A program made the position numbers and the translations under genes. 24,241 nt of DNA from JAAFIP01 sp043766985 (GTDB lineage Bacteria > Pseudomonadota > Gammaproteobacteria > Burkholderiales > Burkholderiaceae_C), in NCBI GenBank assembly GCA_043766985.1, contig JAYUHM010000222.1, positions 1 to 24,241 on the forward strand. The letters are read 5' to 3'. This document shows, piece by piece, positions 14,963 to 22,837 of this stretch (position 1 is its first letter; each line of letters opens with the position of its first letter). The notes under the pieces were generated by a model, which did no database searches, was not told the origin of the DNA, and saw only the letters and a list, made by a program, of their open reading frames with translations.

Positions 14963-15663
14963 GCGGCGGCCTTTTTAAATCCACCGGCTTCGGTGGCCAC
15001 GCGGTCGATGCGCACGATTTGGTGCACGAACAGGCCGGGGGTGATGATGTGCTCGGGGTCGAGTGCGCCCAGCTCCACAATCTCATGCACTGTGGCCACG
15101 GCTTTCTTGGCGGCCATGGCCATCACGGGGCCAAAGTTGCGGGCGGCTTTGCGGTAGGTGAGGTTGCCCCAACGGTCGCCGCGCTCGGCTTTGATCAGGG
15201 CCAGGTCGGCATGGATGGGCATCTCCAGCACGTAGTGCTTGCCATTGATCTCGCGCGCCTCTTTGCCTTTGGCCAACTCGGTGCCGTAGCCTGTGGGCGT
15301 GAAGAACGCGCCAATGCCTGCGCCCGCAGCGCGGATGCGCTCGGCCAGGTTGCCTTGGGGCACCAGCTCCAGCTCCACCTTGCCGCTGCGGTACAGCGCG
15401 TCAAACACATAGCTGTCGGCTTGGCGCGGGTAGCTGCAAATAATTTTGCGCACGCGAGCGGCCTTGAGCAGTGCGGCGAGGCCTTCGTCGCCATTGCCTG
15501 CGTTGTTGTTGACGATGATCAGGTCTTTGGCACCTTGCGCAATCAGGCCGTCGATCAGCTCATTAGGAATGCCCGCCGTGCCAAAACCGCCGATCATGAC
15601 GGTGGCCCCGTCATGTGTGTCGGCCAGCGCCTGTGCGATGCTGCTGGCGATTTTATTAATCAT
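14959..15663 (-). CDS. pcaI: 3-oxoadipate CoA-transferase subunit A
   Basis: Subunit A of the heterodimeric CoA-transferase; it carries the CoA-binding glycine loop. The 234-residue product shows MIGGFGTAGIPNELIDGLI, LIIVNNNAGNGDEGLAALL, PQGNLAERIRAAGAGIGAFF and GDRWGNLTYRKAARNFGP, closely following PcaI of Pseudomonas putida as I recall it. It lies upstream of pcaJ with a 4-base overlap and 47 bases after the gene ending at 15711. A role on 3-oxoadipate is the best guess; transfer to acetoacetate or another 3-oxo acid cannot be excluded. No other pca genes (pcaF, pcaGH, pcaB) are in the window. Confidence 0.88.
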   Translation of the reverse strand: MINKIASSIAQALADTHDGATVMIGGFGTAGIPNELIDGLIAQGAKDLIIVNNNAGNGDEGLAALLKAARVRKIICSYPRQADSYVFDALYRSGKVELELVPQGNLAERIRAAGAGIGAFFTPTGYGTELAKGKEAREINGKHYVLEMPIHADLALIKAERGDRWGNLTYRKAARNFGPVMAMAAKKAVATVHEIVELGALDPEHIITPGLFVHQIVRIDRVATEAGGFKKAAA

Positions 15664-15710
15664 CCTTGGGTCTCCGGGAAAGCTGTGCTGGTTTTAGTTT
15701 ACGCCATCGC

Positions 15711-16316
15711 TTAAGCGATAGCGTGAAACATATTGCGCTTGGTGTTGATGAAGTGCGGTCGGGCAATATCGCTCCAGGCCGTGTTGCGCACCGCCAGCCA
15801 AGGCGTAGATCCTAAAGTTTCCGTGCTCACCAAGTCGTAGCATGCCAGGGACTGCGGGCCGTGGTCGTGGTTGAGCAGGCGGGTGGCGCGGATACAGCCG
15901 GGCACCGCCGCCAGGCCGGGCATGTGCTCGGTGTCGTACCAGCGGGCGATCTCGGGCATCCAGCCCTCTTCGGCGTCGGTTTCTACGATGTAGTGGAAGA
16001 TGGGTTGTTCTGCGTGTGACGCGCCTGCCAAATCCAGCACTGTTTCCAGGCGTGATGCGCGGATGATGGTGGCACCTGCAAGTGCCGTACCGAATGCAGT
16101 GGTTAACGTAGCCAGCGCGCTGCTGTCAAGTGTGGTGCGTGAAGACAAGCGCGCATACACATAGGCGGTTTGCGTATTTGCTGACCAGGCTGCGCGGTGC
16201 AACGCCATGGGCAGAGGGCTTTGCGCGCACCAGCTTTGCGCGGCAACGGCTAAACCGGAGGCGGTCGCTGCATCCAGCGTGGCTTGCAGCAAGATGAGAT
16301 CTGTAGGGCGCTGCAT
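15711..16316 (-). CDS. Dimeric alpha/beta-barrel (EthD-like) protein
   Basis: The 201-residue product has no assigned function. Its C-terminal half contains IARWYDTEHMPGLAAVPGCI followed by RATRLLN, a pattern typical of small ferredoxin-like alpha/beta-barrel domains of the EthD or DUF4286 type. The N-terminal half (YVYARLSSRTTLDSSALATL and onward) may be a diverged second copy of the fold. There is no signal peptide. The gene starts 2 bases after the CMD-family gene and is 47 bases from pcaI, so it is part of the same - strand unit. Proteins of this type often accompany aromatic or lactone degradation genes, sometimes as isomerase- or dehydratase-like partners. Confidence 0.8.
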   Translation of the reverse strand: MQRPTDLILLQATLDAATASGLAVAAQSWCAQSPLPMALHRAAWSANTQTAYVYARLSSRTTLDSSALATLTTAFGTALAGATIIRASRLETVLDLAGASHAEQPIFHYIVETDAEEGWMPEIARWYDTEHMPGLAAVPGCIRATRLLNHDHGPQSLACYDLVSTETLGSTPWLAVRNTAWSDIARPHFINTKRNMFHAIA

Positions 16317-16318
16317 GC

Positions 16319-16840
16319 TCAGTGCCCAATATGCAGCGCCACTAAAAAGCGCGACACCATGTTGTAGGCGGCAATGGTGGCCACCACATCGAGCTGGCCT
16401 TGCGCGTCAAAATGCGTGCGCACTTGGGCGTACAAGGCATCGGGCACGTCTATGTCGCGTGTCATCGCGTCGGCCAAGTCCATCACCACGCGTTCGATGG
16501 GCGCGAGCGGGGCATCAGCGGCCAGTGGCACGGCGCGGATGGCATCAATGGTGGCCTGCGCCACGCCTGCAGCCAGTGCAATGGGCGCATGCGCATCAAA
16601 CTCGTAGCTGGCGCGGTTGAGCACCGCCACACGCAGAATCGCCAGTTCGCGCAGGCTGGCGGGCAGGCTGTTGCGGTTGCGCACAGCAGAGAGCATTTGC
16701 TCCCAGCCGTGGGCAATCGGCGGGCTGTTGAGCAGCACTTGGTACAGCGGCGAGACTTTACCGCCGCGCTGGGCTGCAATTTGGGCTTCCTGGGCGGCCA
16801 GCTCGGGGCGGGCGCCGGGTGGAATGGGGGGGATACGCAT
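16319..16840 (-). CDS. Carboxymuconolactone decarboxylase family protein
   Basis: A member of the AhpD/CMD fold. The 173-residue product shows the helical core SLRELAILRVAVLNRASYEF followed by DAHAPIALAAGV, then LAPIERVVMDLADAMTRDID and DVVATIAAYNMVSRFLVAL. The redox cysteine pair of AhpD peroxidases is absent: the usual CxxC position reads RASYEFDAH, keeping only the histidine, as in decarboxylase- or hydrolase-like CMD members. It is longer than PcaC (about 130 residues), so I do not name it pcaC. It lies 18 bases after a Bug receptor gene and 2 bases before the EthD-like gene. Confidence 0.88.
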   Translation of the reverse strand: MRIPPIPPGARPELAAQEAQIAAQRGGKVSPLYQVLLNSPPIAHGWEQMLSAVRNRNSLPASLRELAILRVAVLNRASYEFDAHAPIALAAGVAQATIDAIRAVPLAADAPLAPIERVVMDLADAMTRDIDVPDALYAQVRTHFDAQGQLDVVATIAAYNMVSRFLVALHIGH

Positions 16841-16858
16841 AAAAAAAGAGGAATGGTG

Positions 16859-17839
16859 TTAATCGGCCTTGACGTTCTTGCTGCGCACCACCTTCGCCCA
16901 TTTGGCGGAGTCGTTTTTCAACAACGTGCTCAGCTCCACAGGTGTAGATGGCGCAGGCTCGGCACCGGAGGCCAGCAACTTGGTTTTGACCGCCTCGGTA
17001 TTCAGTGTGTTGCGCACCGCGAGGTTGACGCGGTCAATGTCGGCAGCTGACGTACCTTTGGATGCAAACAGCGCGTACCAGTTGTCCGAGTCCACGCCGG
17101 GTACGCCCATTTCGGTGAAGGTTTTTACATCAGGGAACAGCGGGTGGCGCTTGGGCGCTGCGATGCCGATGGGTTTGAGCTTGCCTGCTTTGATGAACGA
17201 CACCAGGCCGGGAATGTCGCCAAAAAACCCGTCCACATGGCCGGCAATCACATCGGTAATCGCGGGCGCTGCGCCTTTGTAGGGCACATGGGTGAGGTTG
17301 ATTTTGGCGGCGTCATTGAGCAGTTCCATCGCCAAATGCGGCACGCTGCCCGTGCCGGACGAGGCCATGGTCAGGGGCTTGTCTTTTTGCTGGCGACTGG
17401 CCGCTACAAACTCTGCGCCGGTGTTGTAGGGCGCGTTGGCACCCACCACCAGCATTTCAACGTTGTTGACCACCAGGGACACGGGGGTGAGGTCACGCAC
17501 CGGGTCGTAGGCCAGCTTGTCGTACAGCGCGGGATTGATGGCCACTGCGCCCACGCTGGTCAGCCACAAAGTAGTGCCGTCGGTCACGGCCTTGGAGACA
17601 AAGTCGGCGGCAATTGCACCATTAGCGCCTGCTTTGTTCTCGATGATCACCTGGTGCCCCAGCTCTTTACCCAGTTGATCGGCCAGCGTGCGCGCCACAA
17701 AGTCTACCGGCCCGCCGGGAGGAAAGGCCACGATAATGCGGGTGATTTTGTTTTGCGTCAGAGCGGCTGAGGATAGGGCGAACAGGCCGCAGCTGAGGCC
17801 CTGGGCAATTGCGCGGCGAGTGAGTTGAAGGTATTTCAT
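16859..17839 (-). CDS. Bug/TctC-family periplasmic binding protein
   Basis: Third intact solute receptor of the Bug family in the window. The 326-residue product has a signal peptide (TRRAIAQGLSCGLFALSSAA, cleavage near residue 28), then KITRIIVAFPPGGPVDFVAR, IENKAGANGAIAADFVSKAV, THVPYKGAAPAITDVIAGHV and the C-terminal AKWAKVVRSKNVKAD. It lies inside the - strand catabolic run, between the SDR gene (88 bases upstream, with a REP-like repeat in the gap) and the CMD-family gene (18 bases downstream). Its ligand is therefore probably the substrate of this pathway. No TctA/TctB genes are nearby, so it must use a membrane unit encoded elsewhere. Confidence 0.93.
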   Translation of the reverse strand: MKYLQLTRRAIAQGLSCGLFALSSAALTQNKITRIIVAFPPGGPVDFVARTLADQLGKELGHQVIIENKAGANGAIAADFVSKAVTDGTTLWLTSVGAVAINPALYDKLAYDPVRDLTPVSLVVNNVEMLVVGANAPYNTGAEFVAASRQQKDKPLTMASSGTGSVPHLAMELLNDAAKINLTHVPYKGAAPAITDVIAGHVDGFFGDIPGLVSFIKAGKLKPIGIAAPKRHPLFPDVKTFTEMGVPGVDSDNWYALFASKGTSAADIDRVNLAVRNTLNTEAVKTKLLASGAEPAPSTPVELSTLLKNDSAKWAKVVRSKNVKAD

Positions 17840-17863
17840 GTAGTGCTCTTAGTGGGTGGGTGA

Positions 17864-17892
17864 CGGCTTCGACAAGCTCAGCCTGAACGGGA
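17864..17892. repeat. REP-like repeat (CTTCGACAAGCTCAG type)
   Basis: The sequence CTTCGACAAGCTCAGCCTGA followed by ACGGG is a known type of short extragenic repeat found many times in diverse proteobacterial genomes. It lies in the 88-base gap between the SDR gene and the Bug receptor, inside the - strand run. Such elements can be mobile and may affect mRNA decay. Only one copy is in this window, so the repeated nature rests on general knowledge. Confidence 0.65.
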
Positions 17893-17927
17893 TTAGATTC
17901 ATAGCGACATTGCAAATAACACTGCGA

Positions 17928-18749
17928 TCAATCACACCGCACCGACATACCACCATCCACAATGATCTCGGTGCCGGTGACAAAGCGCGACTCATCGCAG
18001 GCTAAAAACAAAGCTGCGTTGGCGGTGTCGCGGCCATCGCCCATAAAGGGCAGCGGGATGCGTGACTGGCGCTGCTTGAGCAGGGCATCCACATCGCCGC
18101 CTGCGCGCTGGCCTGCCAGGCGCACTTCCACCATGGGGGTATGCAACTGGCCGGGCACCACGGTGTTGACCCGGATGCCCTCTTTGGCGTACCGCACCGC
18201 CAGCACGCGCGAGAACTGGATGACTCCGGCCTTGGTAGCGGCATAGGCAATTTGCGCTGAACCTGTCCAGCGCAGGGCCGAGGTCGACGATATGTTGACT
18301 ATGGCCCCGCCACCCTGCGCCTGCATATGCGGCAGCACGTATTTGCAGGTGAGGAAGATGCTTTTCAGGTTGTGGTCTACCTGCGCATCAAACACCTCTT
18401 CGCTCATTTCCACGGGCCCGCCCTTGGCCGAGCCGCCCACGTTGTTGACCAGCACATCGATGCGGCCGAACTTGGCGATGCACGTGGCCACCATGGCTTC
18501 AATCGACGCGCTGTGGGTTACGTCACAGGTGCCACCGATAAAGGCACCGCCCGCTTCGGCAATCAGCTTGGCTGTCTCGGTCAAGCGATCCTGGTCTTTG
18601 TCAAAGCCATAGACCTTCGCGCCTTCGTGCGCAAAGCGCACCGCAATCGCGCGGCCATTGCCCCAGCCGGGGCCTACTGACCCTGCGCCGGTGACCAAGA
18701 CTATCTTGCCAGCCAGGCGGCCAGGCAGTGATAAATGGGGAGTGACCAT
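17928..18749 (-). CDS. SDR-family NAD(P)-dependent oxidoreductase
   Basis: A classical short-chain dehydrogenase/reductase, acting on an alcohol or ketone in the cytoplasm. The 273-residue product has the coenzyme-binding loop TGAGSVGPGWGNGRAIAVRF (a slightly enlarged glycine motif), the acid after the third strand in GFDKDQDR, the NNVG motif, the catalytic serine in ISSTSA and the Y-x-x-x-K motif in YAATK. The C-terminal VTGTEIIVDGGM is typical. ATG 18749 was chosen; the frame is open to 18785. It lies between the amidohydrolase and the Bug receptor genes. The substrate is not predictable, but the context suggests an intermediate of the same pathway. Confidence 0.92.
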   Translation of the reverse strand: MVTPHLSLPGRLAGKIVLVTGAGSVGPGWGNGRAIAVRFAHEGAKVYGFDKDQDRLTETAKLIAEAGGAFIGGTCDVTHSASIEAMVATCIAKFGRIDVLVNNVGGSAKGGPVEMSEEVFDAQVDHNLKSIFLTCKYVLPHMQAQGGGAIVNISSTSALRWTGSAQIAYAATKAGVIQFSRVLAVRYAKEGIRVNTVVPGQLHTPMVEVRLAGQRAGGDVDALLKQRQSRIPLPFMGDGRDTANAALFLACDESRFVTGTEIIVDGGMSVRCD

Positions 18750-18827
18750 ACGCGAAACAAGCAATCCAAAATTAGAACAACTCAAAGGGTGAAATCGGAT
18801 TTGACCGGACGCAGAGGACGCAAAAAC

Positions 18828-19739
18828 TCATTGCGCAAATCGATACAGCCGCTGCGGGTTATGCACCAGCACCTGATCGAGCAGCGCTTGGGTCGGAGCA
18901 ATATGCGCAAGTGCATCCACCAGCACACCATCATCGGGCACATGGGTGTGGTTAGGGTGCGGCCAGTCGGTGCCCCAGACGCATTGCTCGGGGTAGCGTT
19001 CTACCAGCAGGCGCGCAAATGCTACGCCATCGGCATAGGGCGGTTGCTTTTGCGACCCGAATGCATCTATGCGGTCAATGCCGCTGACCTTGACATGGAA
19101 CTTCGGGTTTTTTAGCAGCGTGAGCAAGGCCGCAAAGTCGGCGTGGTCTGCGCCCCGCGTGGCGTCCACGCGGCCCATGTGGTCGATCACCACGGGCACG
19201 GCGCTGCGCGACAAAGGCTCGATCAATTGGTGGATCAACGCGCCGTCGAAATGCACTTGCAAATGCAAATTTAAGGGTTTGAGACGCTGCGTGAGCGCCA
19301 CGATGGCGTTCGTCGAGGTGTCGCTGGTCAGGCTGGGCATAAAGTGAAAGCGTACCCCGCGAATGCCTGCCATCGCTATGCGCTCCAGCTCAGCATCGCT
19401 CACGTCCACCGGCACCAAGCTCACGCCCAGATAGCGGCCACCGCCTGCGGCAATGGCGTCTTCCACCACCCTGTTGTCCATGCCGTGCACCAGCGACTGC
19501 ACAATCACGCAGCGCGCAATGCCCTGCTGGTGGTGCAGCGCAAACAGCATCTCCTTGGGCGCATCCACAGGCGTGAAGCTGCGCGTGGCACCGTACGCAA
19601 AGCGCGGCGCAGGACCGAAGATGTGCACATGGGCGTCGCAGGCCAGCGGCGGCAGTTTCAGTGCCGTGGTGCTGGGCTGCGGCAGGTAGGTGAGCAGCGG
19701 CTCAAGTTGAGCTGCCGTCAATGCGGCATCAGAAGTCAA
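18828..19739 (-). CDS. LigI-like amidohydrolase (lactone hydrolase type)
   Basis: A TIM-barrel amidohydrolase similar to 2-pyrone-4,6-dicarboxylate (PDC) hydrolase LigI, which opens lactone rings in lignin-aromatic degradation. The 303-residue product shows the strand-1 motif DAHVHIFGP (D35, H37, H39), VHFDGALIH (H163), VIDHMGR (H187) and the strand-8 aspartate in WGTDWPHPN (D258). Other close families act on lactones such as L-rhamnono- or muconolactone-like compounds, so PDC itself is not proven. Its start overlaps the end of the MBL-fold gene by 11 bases, and the SDR gene follows 78 bases later. Confidence 0.88.
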   Translation of the reverse strand: MTSDAALTAAQLEPLLTYLPQPSTTALKLPPLACDAHVHIFGPAPRFAYGATRSFTPVDAPKEMLFALHHQQGIARCVIVQSLVHGMDNRVVEDAIAAGGGRYLGVSLVPVDVSDAELERIAMAGIRGVRFHFMPSLTSDTSTNAIVALTQRLKPLNLHLQVHFDGALIHQLIEPLSRSAVPVVIDHMGRVDATRGADHADFAALLTLLKNPKFHVKVSGIDRIDAFGSQKQPPYADGVAFARLLVERYPEQCVWGTDWPHPNHTHVPDDGVLVDALAHIAPTQALLDQVLVHNPQRLYRFAQ

Positions 19740-20601
19740 TCTGCTGCCCTTCGGTCATGCCTATCACCTTGGTGCTGCTGTGGCCCTTCATGGCCGCTTC
19801 AAACTGCGCAAATGTGCCCTTGGTCAAAGGGTTCGAGCCGTAGTGCATCGGCACCACGTATTTAGGATTGATCCAGGTGCGAATGGCATAGGCCGCATCT
19901 TCGGGGTCCATGGTGAAGTTGCCGCCAATGGGGATGAGCACCAAATCTGGCTTGTAGTAATCGGCAATGAACTTCATGTCACCAAACAAGCCGTTGTCCC
20001 CCATATGCCAAATTTTGAAACCGTTTTCCAGCTGGATGATGTAGCCCACGGCCTCGCCTGCGGGGTGCGACTCGTTTTTGTCCGTCGTGGGGTTCTTCCA
20101 TACCAGCAAAGACGAATGCTCGGCCGCTACTGCCGTGACCTTGATGCCAGGCAAGGGCGTAACGTGGCCGGTTTTGTTAAAGCGGTGCGTCAGGTTAGCA
20201 GGCAGCACGCCCAGCGTCACCAGCGGCGTCATCATGTCGGCCGGGCCGTACATGACGGTGTTGTTCAGCTTGGCCAGCGCGGGCGCGTCGCCAATGTGGT
20301 CTACGTGCGCGTGGGTCACCAGCAGCAGGTCGATTTTGCCTACGGCCGCCAAGTCTGTTTTGTACGGCGCCGGGGTTTTGGGCCCACCCGTCAACCACGG
20401 GTCGATCACAATCATTTTGCCGCCAGGCGATTTGATGCGAAAACCCGCTTGGCTAAACCATATCAGCTCGGTTTTGCCGGCTACGTTACTGGCACCGGCA
20501 GCAGCGGTTGCAGGTGCCGACGGCAGTTGCGCGCAACCGATAGCGGCCAGAGCAGCAAGTGCTAATACGCAAGAGCGTTTGGTGAAATTGACGAGTCGCA
20601 T
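19729..20601 (-). CDS. MBL-fold metal-dependent hydrolase lipoprotein
   Basis: A metallo-beta-lactamase-fold hydrolase of the UlaG-like type. The 290-residue product starts with a lipoprotein signal (lipobox A-I-G-C23), so it should be attached to a membrane facing the periplasm, unusual for a fold mostly found in the cytoplasm. Metal ligands are visible: H97-A-H99-V-D101-H102, H161 in AAEHSS, D201 in HMGDNG and H252 in VPMHYG. AGGAG (complement of 20607-20612) precedes the ATG. It is the first gene of the - strand run and overlaps the amidohydrolase by 11 bases; it may hydrolyse a lactone or ester before uptake, but this is inference. Confidence 0.9.
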   Translation of the reverse strand: MRLVNFTKRSCVLALAALAAIGCAQLPSAPATAAAGASNVAGKTELIWFSQAGFRIKSPGGKMIVIDPWLTGGPKTPAPYKTDLAAVGKIDLLLVTHAHVDHIGDAPALAKLNNTVMYGPADMMTPLVTLGVLPANLTHRFNKTGHVTPLPGIKVTAVAAEHSSLLVWKNPTTDKNESHPAGEAVGYIIQLENGFKIWHMGDNGLFGDMKFIADYYKPDLVLIPIGGNFTMDPEDAAYAIRTWINPKYVVPMHYGSNPLTKGTFAQFEAAMKGHSSTKVIGMTEGQQIDF

Positions 20602-20865
20602 AAGTGTCTCCTAGTGGTTAAAAAATATATGGGTTTAGGCTGCACCAAATAGCTAGCCAAGCAGCGCATCACCCGCAGAGTTTGTCTTGCAAAGCGCGCG
20701 GACCGCATGCGTGGTATTGCGTAGATGTGGGTTGTTCCGGGGTCGTTGACACGTGGCTAAGTGGAAACCCTCTTCAGCTGAGCCCGGTGCAACGTTAGTA
20801 TCGCTTGCATGTTTGTATTTAGCAAACGCTCATTTAAATTCGTTTAACCCCTCCGGAGACTTTCC
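20602..20865. promoter_or_regulatory. Divergent intergenic region
   Basis: This 264-base gap separates the - strand catabolic run from the + strand dehydrogenase gene, so it should hold promoters for both. A TTGACA box at 20746-20751 and a TTGCAT box at 20805-20810 point to the + strand gene, but neither has a convincing -10 at the right distance. GTTTG at 20811-20815 and CAAAC at 20823-20827 form a small inverted repeat that could be an operator. A ribosome binding site (CGGAG) lies near 20853-20857 for the gene at 20866. No regulator gene is adjacent. Confidence 0.35.
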
Positions 20866-22110
20866 ATGTTGACAAAACTCGCCGTACTTGGCGGTGCCGT
20901 GCTGCTGGCCCTTAGCGGCTGCCAAAGTGCCCCTCCTGCCCCTGTAGCCGCCGCACCTGCAGCTGCTGCACCCGCTGCCGCCGCGCCCCCAGCTTGGCAG
21001 CAAGGCCGCACCGCCGCGCAAGCCACATCGCCTTTGGCGCCCGTGGCAGGCAAACTCACCGTCACCCCAGCGGCTGACATCAAGCTGGACCGCCTCAAGC
21101 TGCCGCCAGGCTTCAAAATTGAGCTGTGGTCTACCGGCACCCCCGGCGTTCGCTCCATGGTGCGTGGCGAGAGCGGCAAAATCTACGCAGGCACCCGCCC
21201 ATTGGGCCGCGTGTACGAGATCAGCGACAACGGCAGCCAGCGCACCAGCCGCGTGGTGGTAGACAAGCTAGACCAGCCCGCCACCGCCATGTACAAAGGC
21301 AACCTGTACGTCATGTCGGTTGACAAAGTGCTGCGCTACGACGGCATTGAAAGCAACCCCAATGTGCAACCCGTGGACATGACCGCCGCGTTCAAGCTGC
21401 CGCCTGAGAAGCACCACAACTGGAAGTACCTGCGCTTTGGCCCAGACGGCAAAATCTATGTGCCGTTTGGCGCGCCTTGCAACATCTGCGAACTGCCCAC
21501 GTCTGAGTACGCGCAGATTCGCCGCTACAACCCCGATGGCTCGGGCATGGAAGTGCTGGCCACCGGCGTGCGCAACACCCAGGGCTTTGACTGGCACCCC
21601 GTTACCAAAGAGCTGTGGTTTACCAACCATAGCCGCGACTGGATTAGCGACGACCTGCCCGAAGACGGCCTGAACCGCCTGAGCGCCCAAGGCCAAAACT
21701 TCGGCTTCCCCTACTGCCATGTGGGCAACCTGCCTGACCCGGATATCAAAAAGGCTAACGCTTGCGCAGGCGTCACTCCCGTCGTGCTGCCCATGGGTGG
21801 CCACGCCGCTGTGATGGGTTTGGATTTCTACACTGGCAACATGTTCCCCGCCGAGTACAAAAACGCCATGATCATCTCCCGCAAAGGCTCGTGGAACCGC
21901 ACCAGCAAAAGCGGCTACGACGTAGTGATGGTCAAGGCCGATGCCGATGGCAAAAACGCCAAGATGACCCCGTTCATCACCGGCTTTTTAGACAGCAAAG
22001 ACCAAAGCTTCTCTGGCCGTCCGGTCTACACCTTGCAAATGCCCGATGGCTCCATGCTGCTGTCTGACGAGCAAATGGGTGCCATCTACCGCATCACTTA
22101 CGCACGCTAA
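20866..22110 (+). CDS. Sorbosone/glucose dehydrogenase-family lipoprotein
   Basis: A beta-propeller protein of the glucose/sorbosone dehydrogenase family, whose known members are PQQ-dependent periplasmic oxidoreductases. The 414-residue product has a lipoprotein signal (LLALSGC, Cys about residue 19), an Ala/Pro-rich linker (about 20-60), and family patterns LKLPPGFKIELW, GKIYAGTRPLGRVYEI, HNWKYLRFGPDGKIYVPFG, TGVRNTQGFDWHPVTKELWF and GRPVYTLQMPDGSMLLSDEQ. Whether it binds PQQ cannot be settled here. A diheme cytochrome gene starts 3 bases after its stop and is its likely electron acceptor. Confidence 0.9.
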   Translation: MLTKLAVLGGAVLLALSGCQSAPPAPVAAAPAAAAPAAAAPPAWQQGRTAAQATSPLAPVAGKLTVTPAADIKLDRLKLPPGFKIELWSTGTPGVRSMVRGESGKIYAGTRPLGRVYEISDNGSQRTSRVVVDKLDQPATAMYKGNLYVMSVDKVLRYDGIESNPNVQPVDMTAAFKLPPEKHHNWKYLRFGPDGKIYVPFGAPCNICELPTSEYAQIRRYNPDGSGMEVLATGVRNTQGFDWHPVTKELWFTNHSRDWISDDLPEDGLNRLSAQGQNFGFPYCHVGNLPDPDIKKANACAGVTPVVLPMGGHAAVMGLDFYTGNMFPAEYKNAMIISRKGSWNRTSKSGYDVVMVKADADGKNAKMTPFITGFLDSKDQSFSGRPVYTLQMPDGSMLLSDEQMGAIYRITYAR

Positions 22111-22113
22111 GGT

Positions 22114-22740
22114 ATGACCGCACAATTGAGCGGTACAACACAAACAAGCAGGGCACTGGCAGCAGTGGCCCTGCTTTTTTGTATGGGCATTGCCACCGCG
22201 CAGACCCAAACCTCCACCCAGCCCACTACGCAGCCCAACCCCGGGCAGCTCGCCCTGTGCGCAGCCTGCCACGGCGCGCAAGGCAACTCCCAAATACCCA
22301 GCATCCCGTCGCTGGCCGGGCAACCCAAAACCTTTATTGAAAACCAGCTGGTCCTCATCCGCGAAGGCATCCGCGAGGTGCCCCAAATGAAGGGCTTGCT
22401 CGACAAAATAACCGACGAAGAATTCATCACGCTGGCCAATTACTTTGCCGCGCAAACGCCTGTGAAGGCCACCACCAGCGCCGTCAACAACGCCACCTAC
22501 CTGCGCGGCCAAGAGACGGCGAAGAAGATGCTTTGCGGCACCTGCCACTTACCCAACTACATCGGCCAAAACCAAATCCCCCGATTGGCTGGTCAGCATG
22601 AAGAGTTTTTGGTGCTGTCTATCAAGCAGTTCCGAGATGGCAACAGCCCAGGGCGCGATACGAATATGTCAGCCTCGGTACTGGGCGTGAAAGATGGCGA
22701 CATTGCGGATCTGGCGCATTACCTGGCGCACTTCAAATAG
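22114..22740 (+). CDS. Diheme cytochrome c4-like protein
   Basis: A periplasmic diheme c-type cytochrome. The 208-residue product has a signal peptide (ALAAVALLFCMGIATAQ), then two tandem cytochrome domains: heme 1 C49-A-A-C-H53 and heme 2 C141-G-T-C-H145. Likely axial methionines lie in VPQMKG and in NMSASV. The SIPSLAGQ and IPRLAGQHEEFL segments are typical of cytochrome c4. The ATG is 3 bases after the stop of the dehydrogenase gene, so the two are translated from one message. The most likely role is passing electrons from that dehydrogenase to the respiratory chain. Confidence 0.92.
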   Translation: MTAQLSGTTQTSRALAAVALLFCMGIATAQTQTSTQPTTQPNPGQLALCAACHGAQGNSQIPSIPSLAGQPKTFIENQLVLIREGIREVPQMKGLLDKITDEEFITLANYFAAQTPVKATTSAVNNATYLRGQETAKKMLCGTCHLPNYIGQNQIPRLAGQHEEFLVLSIKQFRDGNSPGRDTNMSASVLGVKDGDIADLAHYLAHFK

Positions 22741-22837
22741 CTGTCGTTTGGCGCTTTATGCACGCGCTGTACCGGCACGCGCACAACTCCGTAGTAGCGC
22801 TTATGAAATTAGCGGCTGCGAAAACCAGCACTGCATG

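Noticed and set aside
15019..15714. 231-codon + strand frame opposite pcaI
   Set aside because: It is antisense to a well-recognised gene and its His/Gly-rich composition is typical of shadow frames.
19780..20565. 261-codon + strand frame opposite the MBL gene
   Set aside because: The - strand frame has a full set of metal ligands and a lipobox; the + frame has no family features.
22741..22837. Possible fourth copy of the degenerate repeat near 22790-22820
   Set aside because: Only short pieces (TAGCGCTTA, GCGGCTGCG) resemble it; the two-block pattern is not present.
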